A stretch of DNA of 64,000 nucleotides, from positions 14,873,001-14,937,000 of the forward strand of contig CM076146.1 of NCBI GenBank assembly GCA_038025085.1. The letters run 5' to 3'. Below are positions 1-18,106 of this stretch, in pieces. The DNA is from Tetragonia tetragonoides (Eukaryota > Streptophyta > Magnoliopsida > Caryophyllales > Aizoaceae). Each line of letters opens with the position of its first letter. Within the stretch, counting starts at the first letter, position 1. The notes below the pieces were generated by a model. The model was not told the origin of the DNA, did no database searches, and saw only the letters and a list, made by a program, of their open reading frames with translations. The position numbers and the translations under genes are program-made.

Positions 1-666
1 TAAGCAGTTAATTTAATTTGAGCCCTCAGGAATTTGTACATGAACTGTAGGCTATATTTGACAAAAATAGTAAAAATAGATCTCAAGTTTGGAAGAAAGA
101 GGGGGAAGCTCAGAGTTAATACTACTGAGAATAGAGGTTGTCAACTGTAGACTGTGTGTTTTGAACTGAGGGTGGAGGGTCGTATTTAAAGGCGCAGGAA
201 GTAGGGTTGGACGGCTGAAAAGGAGCCGAAATTTGGATTTGGGCCGAAAAAAGAGTCGGGCCAGAAGCAGGTCAGCGCCGCTAGCGGCCTGGTCAGGTTC
301 GCTGACGGCTGTCAGCAGCCAGCTGGATGTCGTCATAATGACGTCATCCAGTTCGTTTTTATTTTCCGGAGGAATTTAAATGTTACGAAAAATGTGAAAA
401 GACCGTTTTACCCTTGAACGGTAAAAGACTGTTTTACCCCTAAATTGCGACTTGGCGACCGGGAGTCGGAAAGAGGCATGAGATGTGTCATTAGAAAGCT
501 CTTGAACGGGGCTTCTAAATGAAATGGAATGAAGGAGTGTTTGGAGGAAAAACCTGAGACCTTATCTTAACTATTAAAGCAAAAACAACAGTTCAAGTTT
601 ATAAATCACTCCTTTCATCATCTGGCTTTTGCGGAGAAATCTGAAGTCGCTTTCTTGGCGTCTACA
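1..666 (-). mobile_element. Gypsy LTR fragment, same family as the element at 50379-64000
   Basis: This matches 50984-51674, the end of a complete LTR, almost base for base with scattered substitutions and small indels. It ends in the same ...GGCGTCTACA at 666. In element orientation (minus) this is the TG start of the LTR; the rest lies left of the window. No polypurine tract follows at 667, unlike at 51675, so 666 is either the outer edge of a 5' LTR or the edge of a solo LTR. One perfect GCCGCTAGCGGC palindrome sits at 277-288. The open frame at 52-336 is an LTR shadow, not a gene. Confidence 0.88.
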
Positions 667-856
<190 letters not shown>

Positions 857-933
857 GGGATAAAATGTCTCGTGAGGGGTCTCAACTTTCTCTCTCAGCG
901 CACGATAGCATCCTTTGCTAAACTGCTTCGTGT

Positions 934-2298
934 ATGGCAGGGAGGAAGACGAGAGCTGCCATTCGAGCTTTAGAGCTGGAAATGGCAAAAATTAAGGATA
1001 CACAATTGATTGAAAACAGTTCTGAAAGACCTAATCCACAAATTGTTGCTCGAAATTTAAATGATGAGCTTAATTTGTTCTCAAATGTTGACTTGTGAAA
1101 GGAGATACTTCCGAATGTAACAGCGAGCAATGTTGAGGCAGCTCGAGAGAAACTCAATCAATGGCTACAATTGCTGAACAATAATTCCAATGGAGGGCGA
1201 GCTAGCACACAAACTTGGGCTGAAGAAGTTGAGGAAGCTGAGGCTTCAATCAAAACGCCACCACCAGGTAAAATTGGCACAATTTGGGACAATTTTGATG
1301 TGTCTAAATTAAATAATGCTGGTTTTAAGCTGGAATTTGTTCAACCTGCTCAAGTTAATGGTGAAGCAGTGGGTCAAATTGTTAGAGAAGATATTTTGAC
1401 TGAAATTGCTTATTGGAGTACTGATGTTGTCTGTTATGTCATGGGTGCACGGCCTCCTGTTAATGTGTTTAGTGGCTTCTTGAGACAGAATTAGGGGAGT
1501 CATGGGATTAATAAGATTGCTATGCTGCGCAATGGAATTACGCTGGTTCGATTTGATAATTTAGAGGGGAGGGATAAGGTGCTAGAGGCAGGGATTTATC
1601 ACTTTGACAACAAGCCCCTTATTGTTCATCCTTGGTCAGAAGACCTTGATTTGTCTAAAGAGGAGGTCTCATCAGTGCCTATTTGGGTTCGTTTCCTGGG
1701 ATTAGATGTGAAATATTGGAGTGCACATGGTTTGAGCAAGCTGGGCAGCTTAATTGGTAACCCTATCATGGCTGATAAAAATACACAAAATAAGGTGGGG
1801 GTTAATTATGACAGACTGCTGATTGAAGTAGACATTGGAGATAAATTCCTTGATGTAATTCATTTTCAAAATGAAAAGGGGGTTATTATGGACCAAAGGG
1901 TCAAATATGAATGGAAACCAAATGAATGTGCTTTTTGCCATCAATTGGGACATGAGGAGCTTGATTGTAGGAAAAAATACAAAAGAGTGTGGGTGCCTAA
2001 GCCTACTCAAGCAGTTCAAGAAATTAATCAGCCTACACAAGCACCAGATGCAGCTACTGTTGAGACAGTTCCTGAAGTGCAGCAAGCTGAAATTGTTGAG
2101 AATGCTATTCTTGAAGAAGGGGCTCAGACTAAGGATAAATGGTTGGTGCCTAGCCATACTGTAAGACTCAAGATAGGGGTTGGTGCCTTTACTCCAGTGA
2201 ACAATATCTTCTCTGCATTAGAAAATCCAGTTTTCTTGGATAATACAGGAGCCATGGGCTCAGGTGGACCTCCATTGCCTCCAGATGGGCATGGATAG
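934..2298 (+). pseudogene. LINE-A ORF1 (DUF4283 / CCHC nucleic-acid-binding protein), two in-frame stops
   Basis: The ATG at 934 opens a frame that, ignoring two stops, runs to TAG at 2296-2298 (~454 codons). The stops are TGA at 1096-1098 and TAG at 1492-1494. The second replaces the Trp expected in the conserved DUF4283 stretch before GSHGINKIAML, which fits a TGG to TAG transition. The DUF4283 core (LVRFDNLEGRDKVLEAGIYH region) follows, then a zinc knuckle CAFCHQLGHEELDC (CX2CX4HX4C) near 1927-1968. The C-terminus is low complexity. In plant L1 elements ORF1 binds element RNA. It overlaps ORF2 by 8 nt (ATGGATAG), as expected for a bicistronic LINE. Confidence 0.85.
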
Positions 2299-5200
2299 TC
2301 TACTAGCTTGGAATGTTCGAGGCCTCAATGGCCTGAATAAGCAAAGAGAGGTCACTCTCTTTTGCAATAATAATGGGTTAGGCCTACTTGGCTTAATTGA
2401 AACAAAAATTAAAGATTGTAATTTGTTGAAATGCTCACAATATGTCCTCCCTGGGTGGAATCAGTTTATGAACCACCAAGCACATCATGGTGGCAGAATT
2501 TGGGTTCTCTGGGATATGGGTGTGTATGATGTTGATATTATCTCTGTGTCTGCTCAAATGGTCACTTGGAAAGCTAGAAACTTAGCTAGACAGTCGTGGT
2601 TCCTTGTCTCTTTCATTTATGGTTTCAATGACAAGGATCAAAGGGTACCCCTGTGGCAAGAAATAAATACAATGGCTAGCTGTTGTCAACACCCATGGAT
2701 TCTGATGGGAGATTTTAACAATATTTTAAATGCTAATGATCGTGTTGGTGGTATCCCTGTTACTGCGTCAGAAACTGTTGATCTTAGGGACTGCCTCATG
2801 ATTAGCAATCTTGTTGAAGTGGCATATGATGGTTGTAAGTATACATGGAATAACAAGCATCAAGATGGTGGTAGGGTTTTCTCTAAAATAGATAGAGTGT
2901 TTGCTAATGATGTTTGGCTGCAAACGTTTGAAGATTGCCGTGTCAAGTTCATGCTTGAAGGAATATCAGATCATTATCCAGCTCACTTGAGTTTGAGTTT
3001 GCCAATTCAAAGAGGCAAAAACTCTTTCAAGTACTACAATATGTGGAGCAAGAATGATAGCTTTAATGACCTGGTGAATGCAGCTTGGGATACTGAAGTG
3101 AGAGGGACTAAAATGTACAGAGTTACATGCAAAATGAAGAAGGTGCAATAAGCACTCAAGAAGCTGAACAAATCTGAATACCCTAACCTGCTGAATCACG
3201 TACAGGTTGCAAGAATACAAATGGAGCAGGCTCAAAGTGCAATGAACTCTCAACCTCTGGATATTGAGCTGCAAAAGGAAGAGAAAGCTGCAAGAGAAAA
3301 ATTTCAAAATCTTAACAGGGATGTTGAGTCCTTCTTACAGCAAAAAGCAAGGCGAGGTGGATTCAATTGGGTGATCAAAACACCCAATTTTTCCATGCTA
3401 TTTTGAGACATAATAGGCAAGTGAATAGGGTTTATACCCTTAACAATGCAGCTGGACATGTGCTGAGTTCACAGAGCCAAATACATGAGGAGCTGAGAGA
3501 TTTTTACAAAAATATGCTTGGCAAGACTGATAATGACATAATACAAGCTTCAGATGAGGTTTTTGCTGTTGGAAATACCCTTAATATCCAACAACAAATT
3601 GATGTTATTGCACCTGTCACTAGAGAAGAAATAAAGAAAGCTATGTTTAGCATTAACATTACCAAAAGCCCAGGGCCAGATGGCTTTGGTAGTGGTTTCT
3701 ATAAGGATGCTTGGCCAGTTGTGGGGCAGGAGATAACTGAGGCTGATCTGGATTTTTTTCTCCACTGCCAAAATGCTGAAATCTGTGAACTCCACAAATC
3801 TTTGTTTGATACCTAAGGTGAGTCCTCCTCTGCTAGCATCAGATTTTCGTCCCATTTCATGTTGTAATTCAATTTACAAATGCATTTCCAAGATTATATG
3901 TGATAGACTGAGAGTTGTGCTCCCTGATATTGTGTCCTTAAACCAAGGAGCTTTCATTAATGGAAGAAATATTGTTCATAATGTCATGATTTGCCAAGAC
4001 ATTATTAAGCATTATAAAAGGAAAAATGTGTCTGCTAGATGACTCTTGAAAATAGATTTGCGTAAAGCGTATGACACGATACATTGGGACTTCATTGAGG
4101 AGATGATGGCAGGTTATAAATTTCCTGAAAAATTCTGTAAATGGATAGTTGCTTGTGTGAGATCTGCTTCCTTTATTATATGTGTAAATGGAACTTCTTT
4201 TGGATATTTTGAAGGGAAGAGGGGTATTAGACAAGGGGACCCAGTTTTCCCATTGCTCTTTGTACTGGTTATGGAATACTTGTCAAGGATTTTGAAGATC
4301 ATGGGCCAGCTCCCTGACTTTAGGTTCCACCCCATGTGTAAGGGTTTGGCCCTTAACCATATTTTCTTTGCGGATGATTTAATGATCTTTTGCAAAGCCA
4401 CAACCCCTTCTATCACTAGAATCAATGTGGGTCTTCACTACTTCTCAAGGGTTACAGGGCTGCATGCTAACCATGGAAAATCACATGTATATATGGCTGG
4501 TGTTTCTGATTCAGTGAGAAGTCAAATATTGCAAATTACAGGTTTCCAAGCTGGCTCTTTTCCAATGAAGTATTTGGGTGTCCCCCTCACGCCCTCAAGA
4601 TGGACACAAACTGATTGTGTTTTCCTTGCTGAAAAGATTACAAAGAAGCTACATAGCTGGGCTTCAAGAAATCTTTCTTATGCTGGTAGAGTACAGTTAA
4701 TAAATTCAGTGCTTTTCTCCCTGCACATTTATTGGTCTGGAATGTTTGTACTTCCTACAGGAATTATTGCAAAATCTGGAATCAAGCCTTGAATGGGAAG
4801 CACATTTGGGCTATCTCACAAAAACAGGATAATATGTGGGTTAAATGGATTAGTGAAATCTATATGAAGGGTTTTGACTTGTGGTCTTATGAGCTCAAGC
4901 CTGATGCTAGTTGGTACTGGTGCAAACTGAGTAAGCTCAGAGAGATGTTCAAAGCAGGTTATGACCCAGCAGGGAGATGGAGTGGCTCTGCAGATGGTCA
5001 GTACACTGCAGCTAATGGGTCCAAGTTCTTGACAGGCCCTCTGAACAAATGCAGACATGTTAATCTGCTTTGGAAGTCCAGCAGTATACCAAGACATAGA
5101 TTCATCTGTTGGTTGGCTTTTAATGGGAAATTACTCACAAAGGATAGAATACAGACCATGGGTTTCTTGAGAGGAGATGATATATGCTATCTGTGTGGCA

Positions 5201-5556
5201 CTGAAAGTGAAGACCAGAAGCACCTGTTTTCCAGATGTAGCAGAGCCAAAGCCATTTTTAATGGGATCTCTGACTGGCTTGTATGGAAAACTACAGCCAA
5301 CACTTTGCAGGGTGTCTATAACTGGATTTCTAGGAGATGTAGAACCAATATGCAGAAAAGTATTGCATGTGCAGGGCTTGCAGCTGCTGTATACAGCATT
5401 TGGAGGGAAAGGAACCAAGTATGATTTATCAATATCAGTACTGCAGATGATGTGATGCTCAAGAATATCAAGTCAGAAGTCCGAATGAGATTGAGGTGCC
5501 TTCAATCAAAAAAACATTGCAATTCTGCAAAAAGTTTGCTACAAAATCTGATGTAA
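2291..5556 (+). pseudogene. LINE-A ORF2 (endonuclease-reverse transcriptase), multiply disrupted
   Basis: The start at ATG 2291 gives the APE-type endonuclease opening LLAWNVRGLNG; the catalytic Glu in LGLIETKIK, GDFNN and SDHYPA are all present. Disruptions are: TAA at 3149-3151; a frameshift near 3355-3362 before LGDQNTQFFHA; a one-base T-run expansion near 3752-3760; TGA at 4040-4042 before LLKIDLRKAYD; an apparent internal deletion with frame change near 4775-4795 (the segment after the FVLP motif is missing); and TGA at 5422-5424 in WRERNQ. The natural stop is TAA 5554-5556. The reverse transcriptase catalytic FADD (4367-4378) is intact. The C-terminal zinc motif CYLCGTESEDQKHLFSRC is recognisable. 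In life it would nick target DNA and copy element RNA there. Confidence 0.85.
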
Positions 5557-5712
5557 AAATTAATGCTTTGTTTGTTTGTTTTCTTAATGTTGTTGTAATT
5601 AGTTGGAAAAACTTTGAGAAAAGATGAAGTTGCTGCTGTGGCACATTATCTTATTCTCAGCTAGGTTGTAATGCCGCTTATTTTGGTAATGATAAGTCTA
5701 ACTTACAACCAA

Positions 5713-11402
<5,690 letters not shown>

Positions 11403-11483
11403 GTACAGGATTGACAAATGAGAGCTTTCTCTCTCTAGCCTTTGCGACGCATGGTACGGTAACCGTGCACCGCCATTGTTAAC

Positions 11484-12820
11484 ATGGGAGAGGGGAAGAG
11501 AGGTAGAGGACGACCGCGAAAACAACCTGTTGTGCAATTGGGAAGCTCGATTTCACGATCTGGAGCCCCTTTTGTGACACCAACTGAGATTCCTGTGAAC
11601 CCTAATCGCTCCACAAACACGTTTCGAGAGGCGATCCTACCGTTCCCGATTCGACAGCACCGCAGCCTAATCGAGCTGCGAGGCGGCTAAATCTGAATGA
11701 GGATGCGCAACTTGAGACACCACCACCACCACCGGAGTTTGAGACTTCGGGTGGGAACCCTCCTAATGTTGCTGTCGGGAGTGACAAAGAGGACTCTAGC
11801 TGGGCTGGCCTTTTTTCTGGAAATAGGGCTGCAAAGAATGGTATGAGCCTTTCTTACATCATTCCTACTTTAGTTGATGGTAAGCCAATAGCAAAATTGG
11901 ATAAATCAGAGGTTGAAAAACAGAATGAGATTTGGAAATGTGCACTTATTGCTTATGTTGTGGGAGAAAATCCGGGTTTCAATTATATGGTTAAATATGC
12001 TGAAAAAACTTGGTCAAATGTTGCTGCACCAATTGTTTACCTCCATGAGGAGGGTTATTTCATTGTTCGATTTCAGTCTATTGAGGATAGGGATGAGGTT
12101 CTCTACTCTGGACCATTCACAATGAATAATAGACCAATAATCTTGAAACCTTGGGCTGCTGATTTTAATTTCAAAGCTGAATTTTTACAAGCTATCCCTC
12201 TTTGGGTCAAATACCCGAATCTGCCTCTTAGCTACTGGGGGCTTGATTCCTTGAGCCGCATCTCAAGTGCTTTGGCAGTTCCTTTATTTGCAGATGAATG
12301 TACTACAAAGCAGACTCGTATTACTTTTGCTCGTGTCCTGGTAGAGGTCAATGTTGCTCATGGCTTGCCGGATGAGGTGGCCGTAGAAGACCCCGAGGGG
12401 AAGACTTTTCAGCAACCTGATGAGTATGATTGGAGACCTGATTTTTGTGCTAAATGCTTGAAGGTGGGACATGATTGTGCCAAGACTTCACACACACATG
12501 AGCAGGAAAGTCGTCCTCAACCTCGCCAGAGAAGAAGGAGGAGAGTTAATACTTGGAGGGCAAAAAAGGTTTCTGGTCAGCCTGAAGTTGCTGATCCTAA
12601 CTTGAATCATAATCAAGTACCAAATCAGGCTTCTATGACCCTGGATAAGGGTAAAGGTTTGGCTGATGACCCTGTCTTGGCTATTGAATGGCACCCTGTG
12701 GGGAGTGTGTCTAGAACTCATCTTCCTTTGTCAAATGCTTTTGAGTGTCTTTTTGGATCTGTGCCTCTTATTGAGGAGATAACTGAACCCCCGGATGGGG
12801 CTAGTACCTCTTATCAATGA
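11484..12820 (+). pseudogene. LINE-B ORF1 (DUF4283 / zinc-knuckle protein), one frameshift
   Basis: ATG 11484 begins MGEGKRGRGRPRKQ, an AT-hook-like basic start. The frame shifts by one base near 11628-11631, after which the downstream frame reads through to TGA 12818-12820. The DUF4283 region (KCALIAYVVGENPGFNYM to WVKYPNLPLSYWG) is complete. The zinc knuckle CAKCLKVGHDC (12447 onward) has the CX2CX4H core but a shortened spacing to its last Cys. The tail is basic (QPRQRRRRRVN). The stop overlaps the ORF2 start as ATGA, a 4-nt overlap. Expected role: RNA-binding partner of ORF2p. Confidence 0.85.
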
Positions 12821-15800
12821 AGAGTGTTTTTTGGAATGTTAGAGGAATAAACAAGGATTTTAAGCATAAGGAACTTCGTATTTTTCTTAAAAAGCATCAT
12901 GTCTACTTTGCTGGAATCCTTGCAACTAGAGTTAAAGCTCATCGAGCTAAGTTTATTTTGAATAAATTGGGAAGATCCTGGGGTCTTCTAAATAATTACG
13001 ACTGTGCTCCTAATGGTCGTGTTTGGGTTATTTGGAATATAGATGAAGTTGAGGTTACAAAATTGGAGGCCTTCGCTCAATTTATTCACTGTTTTGTTAA
13101 ATCAAAGGTTTCTGATTTTTCCTGTTTGATTACGGTTGTGTATAGTTTTAACACCCTGGATCAAAGGAAATCTCTGTGGGCAAACCTTTTGCAGTTGGGG
13201 TCCTCCATCTCCTCTCCTTGGCTTTTGTGTGGGGATTTTAATGCCCTCATGCACCAGGATGACATATTTCAAGGTGCTATTGTTCAAGATGCTGATATCA
13301 GGGATTTTGCCTCTTTTACTTCTGATTTGCATTTTTCTGAAATCAGGACTGTGGGAGAGCAATTCACTTGGTCTAACCGGCAGCAGGGTAGTGACAGGAT
13401 TTGCAGCAAGCTAGATAGGGCTCTGGTAAATCCAAAATGGATGATGCAGTATGGAGGCATTTTTGCTGAACTCAGGGAGCATTTGTTCTCAGATCATATG
13501 CCTATTTTTATTGAGCTCTCCACTGCCATTATCTCTGGTAAGAGACCTTATAGATTTCTCAATATTCTGGCTGATCACCCTCTTTTTCTGTCTACAGTTC
13601 AAAGCATTTGGACCACTGAAATTCATGAGAGTTTTATGTTTGGGGTCTGGCAAAAGTTAAAACTATTAAAATATCCTCTCAAACAGCTGTCTATGTGTGA
13701 GTATGCAAAAACCCTTGGCAAAGCTGAAGAAGCTAGGAATATGCTCACTTGTCTGCAACGTGACCACCCTATTCATTCAACGGACCCTGAGGTTGAGTTT
13801 CTGAAGCAAGAAGCCCTTGATCAGCTAGAGAAATGGTCTGCACTTGAGGAGAATATTCTCAAGCAAAAATCCAGAGCTAAATGGATTAGCCTTGGTGACT
13901 CCAATAACAAGTATTTCTTTGTTGTCATGAAGGCTAGGCAGGCTTCAAAAACTATCGTTTCTCTTTCTGATGATCAGAATAGAAGGATTACTGACCCTGC
14001 ACTTATAAAGGAGGAGATAATGGTCTTTTTCAAGGGATTGCTTGGTAGTTCTGCTTCCTCTCTTCCAGCTGTAAACAAAACCATTGTCAGGAAAGGTCCT
14101 CTTTTAAATATGCAGCAACAGCTGAGTTTATGTGTACCTGTAACTGAGAAGGAGATTTATGAGGCTCTTAGTTCTATCTCTGATGATAAGGCCCCTGGTG
14201 TTGATGGCTTCAATGCCCTCTTTTTCAAAAAGTCTTGGCCTACAATCAAACATGAGGTATGTCCTGCCATACTAGAGTTTTTTAATTCTAGTCTTTTGCT
14301 GAAAGCTGTTAACTGTACCAGCATCACACTTATCCCTAAGGTCTCTAACCCCTCCTCTGTTAGAGATTTTAGACCTATCTCTTGTTGCACTATACTCTAT
14401 AAGTTGATTGCTAAAGTCCTGACCAGAAGATTGCAAGGTGTTATTTCGAGTATTATTGGTGATTCTCAATCTGCTTTTGTACCTGGAAGGCAGATTAGCG
14501 ATAATCTCATCATGAGTCATGAACTTGTCAAGAATTATTCTAGAAAGCATATTTCACCGAGGTGTGTGATCAAGGTGGATTTGCCAAAAGCATATGATTC
14601 TTTGGAGTGGGTTTTCTTAAAGCAAATGCTTGAAGAACTGGGTTTTCCTAATCAATTTGTAAAATGGATTATGGAATCATCTGTTTCATATTCTGTTTTT
14701 ATTAACGGTGAACTAACCCCTCCGTTTAAGGCTAAAAGAGGGTTGAGACAAGGCGACCCTTTATCCCCGTTTTTGTTTGTCATTGCCATGGAGTATCCTA
14801 ATAGGTATATGAGTGAGCTTCAAGAAAAACCTGACTTCAATTTTCACCCCAAGTGCGCAAAGCTCTGTATCACACACTTAAGCTTTGCGGATGATCTATT
14901 ACTGTTTGCGAGAGGAGATTTTGTCTCTGTGAAGCTCCTTCATGAATGCTTCTCTGCTTTTTCTGATGCGTCTAGACTCCAAGTAAATCTTTCTAAAAGC
15001 TCTGTCTACTTTGGGGGAGTTTGCGGTGGAGAGAAGAGTAAAATCCTGGAATTTCTTGGTTATTAGGAGGGTTCTATGCCGTTCAGATACCTAGGAGTTC
15101 CGTTATCTTCAAAGAAGCTAAGTGTTGTTCAATGTAAGGCTCTGGTGGATAAAATTGTTGCGAAGATCACTTCCTGGACAGCAAAATTCCTATCCTATGT
15201 TGGTCAAGTTCAGATGGTCAAGGCTGTGCTCTGTGGTGTCCAAGCTTTCTGGGCCCAACTTTTTATCCTTCCGAAAAAGATTATGAGGCTTATTGAAGCT
15301 ATCTGCAGAAGTTTTGTTTGGTCTGGCACAAACACAGTAACAAAAAAATCCTTAGTGGCCTGGGAGAAATTATGCTCCCCCAAAGTTGCAGGTGGACTAA
15401 ATCTGATAAACCTGCAACTTTGGAATTCAGCTGCAATTACAAAGCTATTTTGGGCTCTGGAACAGAAGCAAGATAGGCTTTGGATTCGATGGTTACATGC
15501 TTACTATATCAAACAAGGGGATGTGGCTTCTATGCCTATCCCTCAGCAACTTTCTTGGATGACTAGGAAGATTTGGAGTGCCCATTCCAATACAGTTCAC
15601 ATTACTGACTGGAATGATGTTACTCGATGTGGCTAGGTGAGCATTAAACTTATTTATGGCTTGTTGCAGGGTGATCTGGGCAGAGTCCCCTGGAAAAATC
15701 TTGTGTGTGATAATTTGGCTCGACCTAGAGCTACCTTTATTTGGTGGCTTATGCTGCAGCAACGTGTTTATACAGCTGATAGGCTCCGAACATAGGGTAT

Positions 15801-16185
15801 TCCCTGTGAAACCCTGTGCTCTTTGTGTAGAAGTAGTCAGGAAACCTGCGAGAACTTGCTTTTTCATTGTTCTTACTCCAGGTCAGTGTGGCAGCACTTG
15901 ACTGCTTGGATGGGTTCAACCTGCCAGCTACAAGGGACTTGGCAAGAGAATATATCTATCTTGTGCAGTAGATGCAAAGGAAAAAGCGTCAAGGCTGCTG
16001 CTATAAAGCTCTTGGTTGCTGAATATGCGTATCATGTGTGGTGCGAGAGAAACTCTAAAGGTTTTGAGAAGAAGTCGTTATCGGCTCCACTGCTTGCTAG
16101 GAGGATTGCCTGTGTAGTCTGTGTTAGACTACAAGCATCACCTAGGTTTGTAAATCTGTTGTTCTCCCTAAGGAATTTTGTGTAA
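12817..16185 (+). pseudogene. LINE-B ORF2 (endonuclease-reverse transcriptase), three in-frame TAG codons
   Basis: One frame of 1,123 codons runs from ATG 12817 to TAA 16183-16185, interrupted only by TAG at 15064-15066, 15634-15636 and 15793-15795. Two sit where Gln is expected (before EGSMPFRYLG and VSIKLIYG) and one where Trp is expected (before GIPCETLC), so all fit single transitions. The endonuclease opens with FWNVRGINK and keeps GDFNAL and SDHMPI, but the catalytic Glu position reads Ala36 (GILATRVK). The reverse transcriptase has CVIKVDLPKAYDSLEW (Arg to Pro before KAYD) and an intact FADD at 14884-14895. The C-terminal zf-RVT motif CSLCRSSQETCENLLFHC is present. Not functional as read. 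Confidence 0.9.
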
Positions 16186-16395
16186 TCTGGCTTTGCACTT
16201 GAAGTCCTTCACTTAGGAAACCCTCCCTAGGAGGTGTGCTTGAGTGGGGATTTGATGCTTGCTGCCTTGTAGAGTTTCTCTTTCCAGTTGATCTGATGTA
16301 TTTGGGGTGACTCAGCTGAGATTGGCTTTGAGTCCTGCTGTAAATTGTCTATTTGGTGATTAATGAAATTAATCTTTACCAAAAAAAAATAAAAA

Positions 16396-17084
16396 AAATA
16401 TAAGAAGCTATTATTTATAGAGTTATTAATAATAAGCTATTATTTATAGAGTTATTAGTTATTTTGTGTTTGGATAATATCTTATGAGCTATCGACGAAT
16501 AGAAAAGGGTTGATGATCATCAATTTGGTTGGCTATTAGTAAGACAAAATGCCTATTACTTAAAAAATTCATTGTCATTGTATGTTCACATAATAGCCGG
16601 TTTAGTTGTAGATAATATCCCGTTTAGTTGCAGGTAATAGATAAATTAATAGTCTCGTTACGCTTAATTTGGTTGCTTTTTTGTTTCAAAAAGGCTATTA
16701 CTAATATTATTAGTCACCTGATGTACGGGGCTAAAACACACACAAATCCGCACCCACTACTTTTGGAGTGTGCACTGGATAAACCCCGAGTAACATGAAG
16801 GTAATTACAGTCTTATGTATCTATTATCATGTGACATTAAAGTAACGATAGTCTTTTGTTAGTATTTTGTATTTAAATAGTACCTCGTTAGTCATGGCAT
16901 AATAGAAAGCATTGATGATCATCAATTTTGTTGGCTTTTTTAGAAACAAAATGCCTATTATTATTATTATTAGTTATTAGTTATTTTGTGTTTGGACAAA
17001 ATGCCTATTACTTATAAAATTAATATTTTTCTTTTGTACACATATAATAGCCCATTCACTTGTAGGTTGCAGCTAATACCCCCG

Positions 17085-17183
<99 letters not shown>

Positions 17184-17184
17184 A
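16396..17184. repeat. Continuation of the ~590-bp array after LINE-B, ending in (AT)n
   Basis: One more unit (palindrome blocks near 16514 and 16914) follows LINE-B, with a short TTATTATTATTATTAG segment at 16958-16980 and a long (AT)n at 17088-17180. The open frame across 16986-17228 is a microsatellite artefact. Confidence 0.88.
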
Positions 17185-17229
17185 GTACCAAAAACCAACT
17201 TCTTGTAGATCTTTTTTTAAAAGGCTAAA

Positions 17230-18104
17230 TTGCCCCTCACATGCCTCTCACATGATCATTCAATGATATTGCCATTCCTTCCCTTTCCCCTTTACGATTT
17301 ATATAACCAGAGCAAAATTAAAATGGAAGATCTCCATTGCTCAGTTTTCAACGAAGTCTCCATTGCCCATGCCTCTTCTCTTTTTTGTACTTCACTGGGT
17401 ATTTCAGAAATTATGGCTACTCTCCCTCCCTAATATAACACTTATACTCCTATATACCTATTAATTAATGAGTTACACATACAAAGTTACCTATCAAATC
17501 CTAATCTACATACAAATTCCCATAATTGAGCTCAATGGAAGGAAAGATTTCAAACGAAAAAAATAAAAATACTTGTCACTTGCTTCTCACAAGCAATAAA
17601 GGTGCCTAACTAGCTGATACATTTGGTGCACATTTGTTATATTAGGAAATCAGAAAAACCCAGAGTTTCAATCAATCCCAATTCGAATATCAAACCCCAC
17701 AACATAGAACTCCCAAGAAGTGAACCAGAAATTCCAGATAAACTTGAATCGCTCAAGAATTTTGAGCTGAGTCAAAACGACCAATTTAATTTTGCCCAAA
17801 TTGATTTTCGACTCCAACAGCTTCAACGTAGTAGCTTCAATGGAGTAATAAGGGCGGGAGGAGAAGATAACCTAGCTCAATCAAACCCAACAATTTTCGA
17901 ACCAACAAACTCGACCAGAAATTTTTCGAACCATAATTTCAGATCTAACTTCATTAAACCCAGAAATGAAGTTGAACCCTTAATCTCGCAGTAATGGTGA
18001 AGAAGCAGAAAGCAGAGAAACATTAGAAAGAGGAAAAATTAGAAAAGGAAAAAAATAAAGGGGATGGTAGGATAAATGATCACGTGAGGCCGATGAGGGG
18101 GCAT
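17230..18104. mobile_element. Putative ~875-bp non-autonomous DNA element with imperfect inverted ends
   Basis: The left end (17230-17260, TTGCCCCTCACATGCCTCTC...GATCATT) pairs with the inverted right end (18075-18104, AATGATCACGTGAGGCCGATGAGGGGGCA), about 25 of 31 positions by eye. The interior lacks transposase motifs. It holds one 123-codon open frame (17623-17994, Asn/Pro/Ser-rich) that I do not recognise and that may be chance. It lies exactly between two tandem arrays. No clear target-site duplication was found. Confidence 0.45.
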
Positions 18105-18106
18105 TA

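Larger units (their letters stand above)
857..5712 (+). mobile_element. LINE-A: near-full-length L1-type non-LTR retrotransposon, decayed
   Basis: A short 5' leader (~77 nt, with CTTTCTCTCTC as in LINE-B) is followed by ORF1 (DUF4283 plus zinc knuckle), ORF2 (endonuclease, reverse transcriptase, C-terminal zf-RVT) and a 3' end running into (AAT)n at 5713. Both ends abut TAA-type microsatellite, and the ~590-bp array begins directly to the right. It therefore looks inserted into a TAA tract of that array. The copy is dead: both ORFs carry several stops or frameshifts. Confidence 0.85.
11402..16388 (+). mobile_element. LINE-B: near-full-length L1-type retrotransposon inserted in the ~590-bp array
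   Basis: The element starts right after the (TAA)n tract of an array unit and ends in CCAAAAAAAAATAAAAAAAA at about 16388. The array then resumes with the motif AAGCTATTATTTATAGAG that follows the microsatellite in other units; this motif is present twice (16403-16425 and 16433-16455). ORF1 and ORF2 are both nearly complete, with one frameshift in ORF1 and three stop codons in ORF2. It is much less decayed than LINE-A, so it is probably younger. Confidence 0.9.

Noticed and set aside
17623..17994. 123-codon plus-strand frame as a host gene
   Set aside because: Low-complexity Asn/Ser/Pro composition, no motif, and located inside a putative non-autonomous element.
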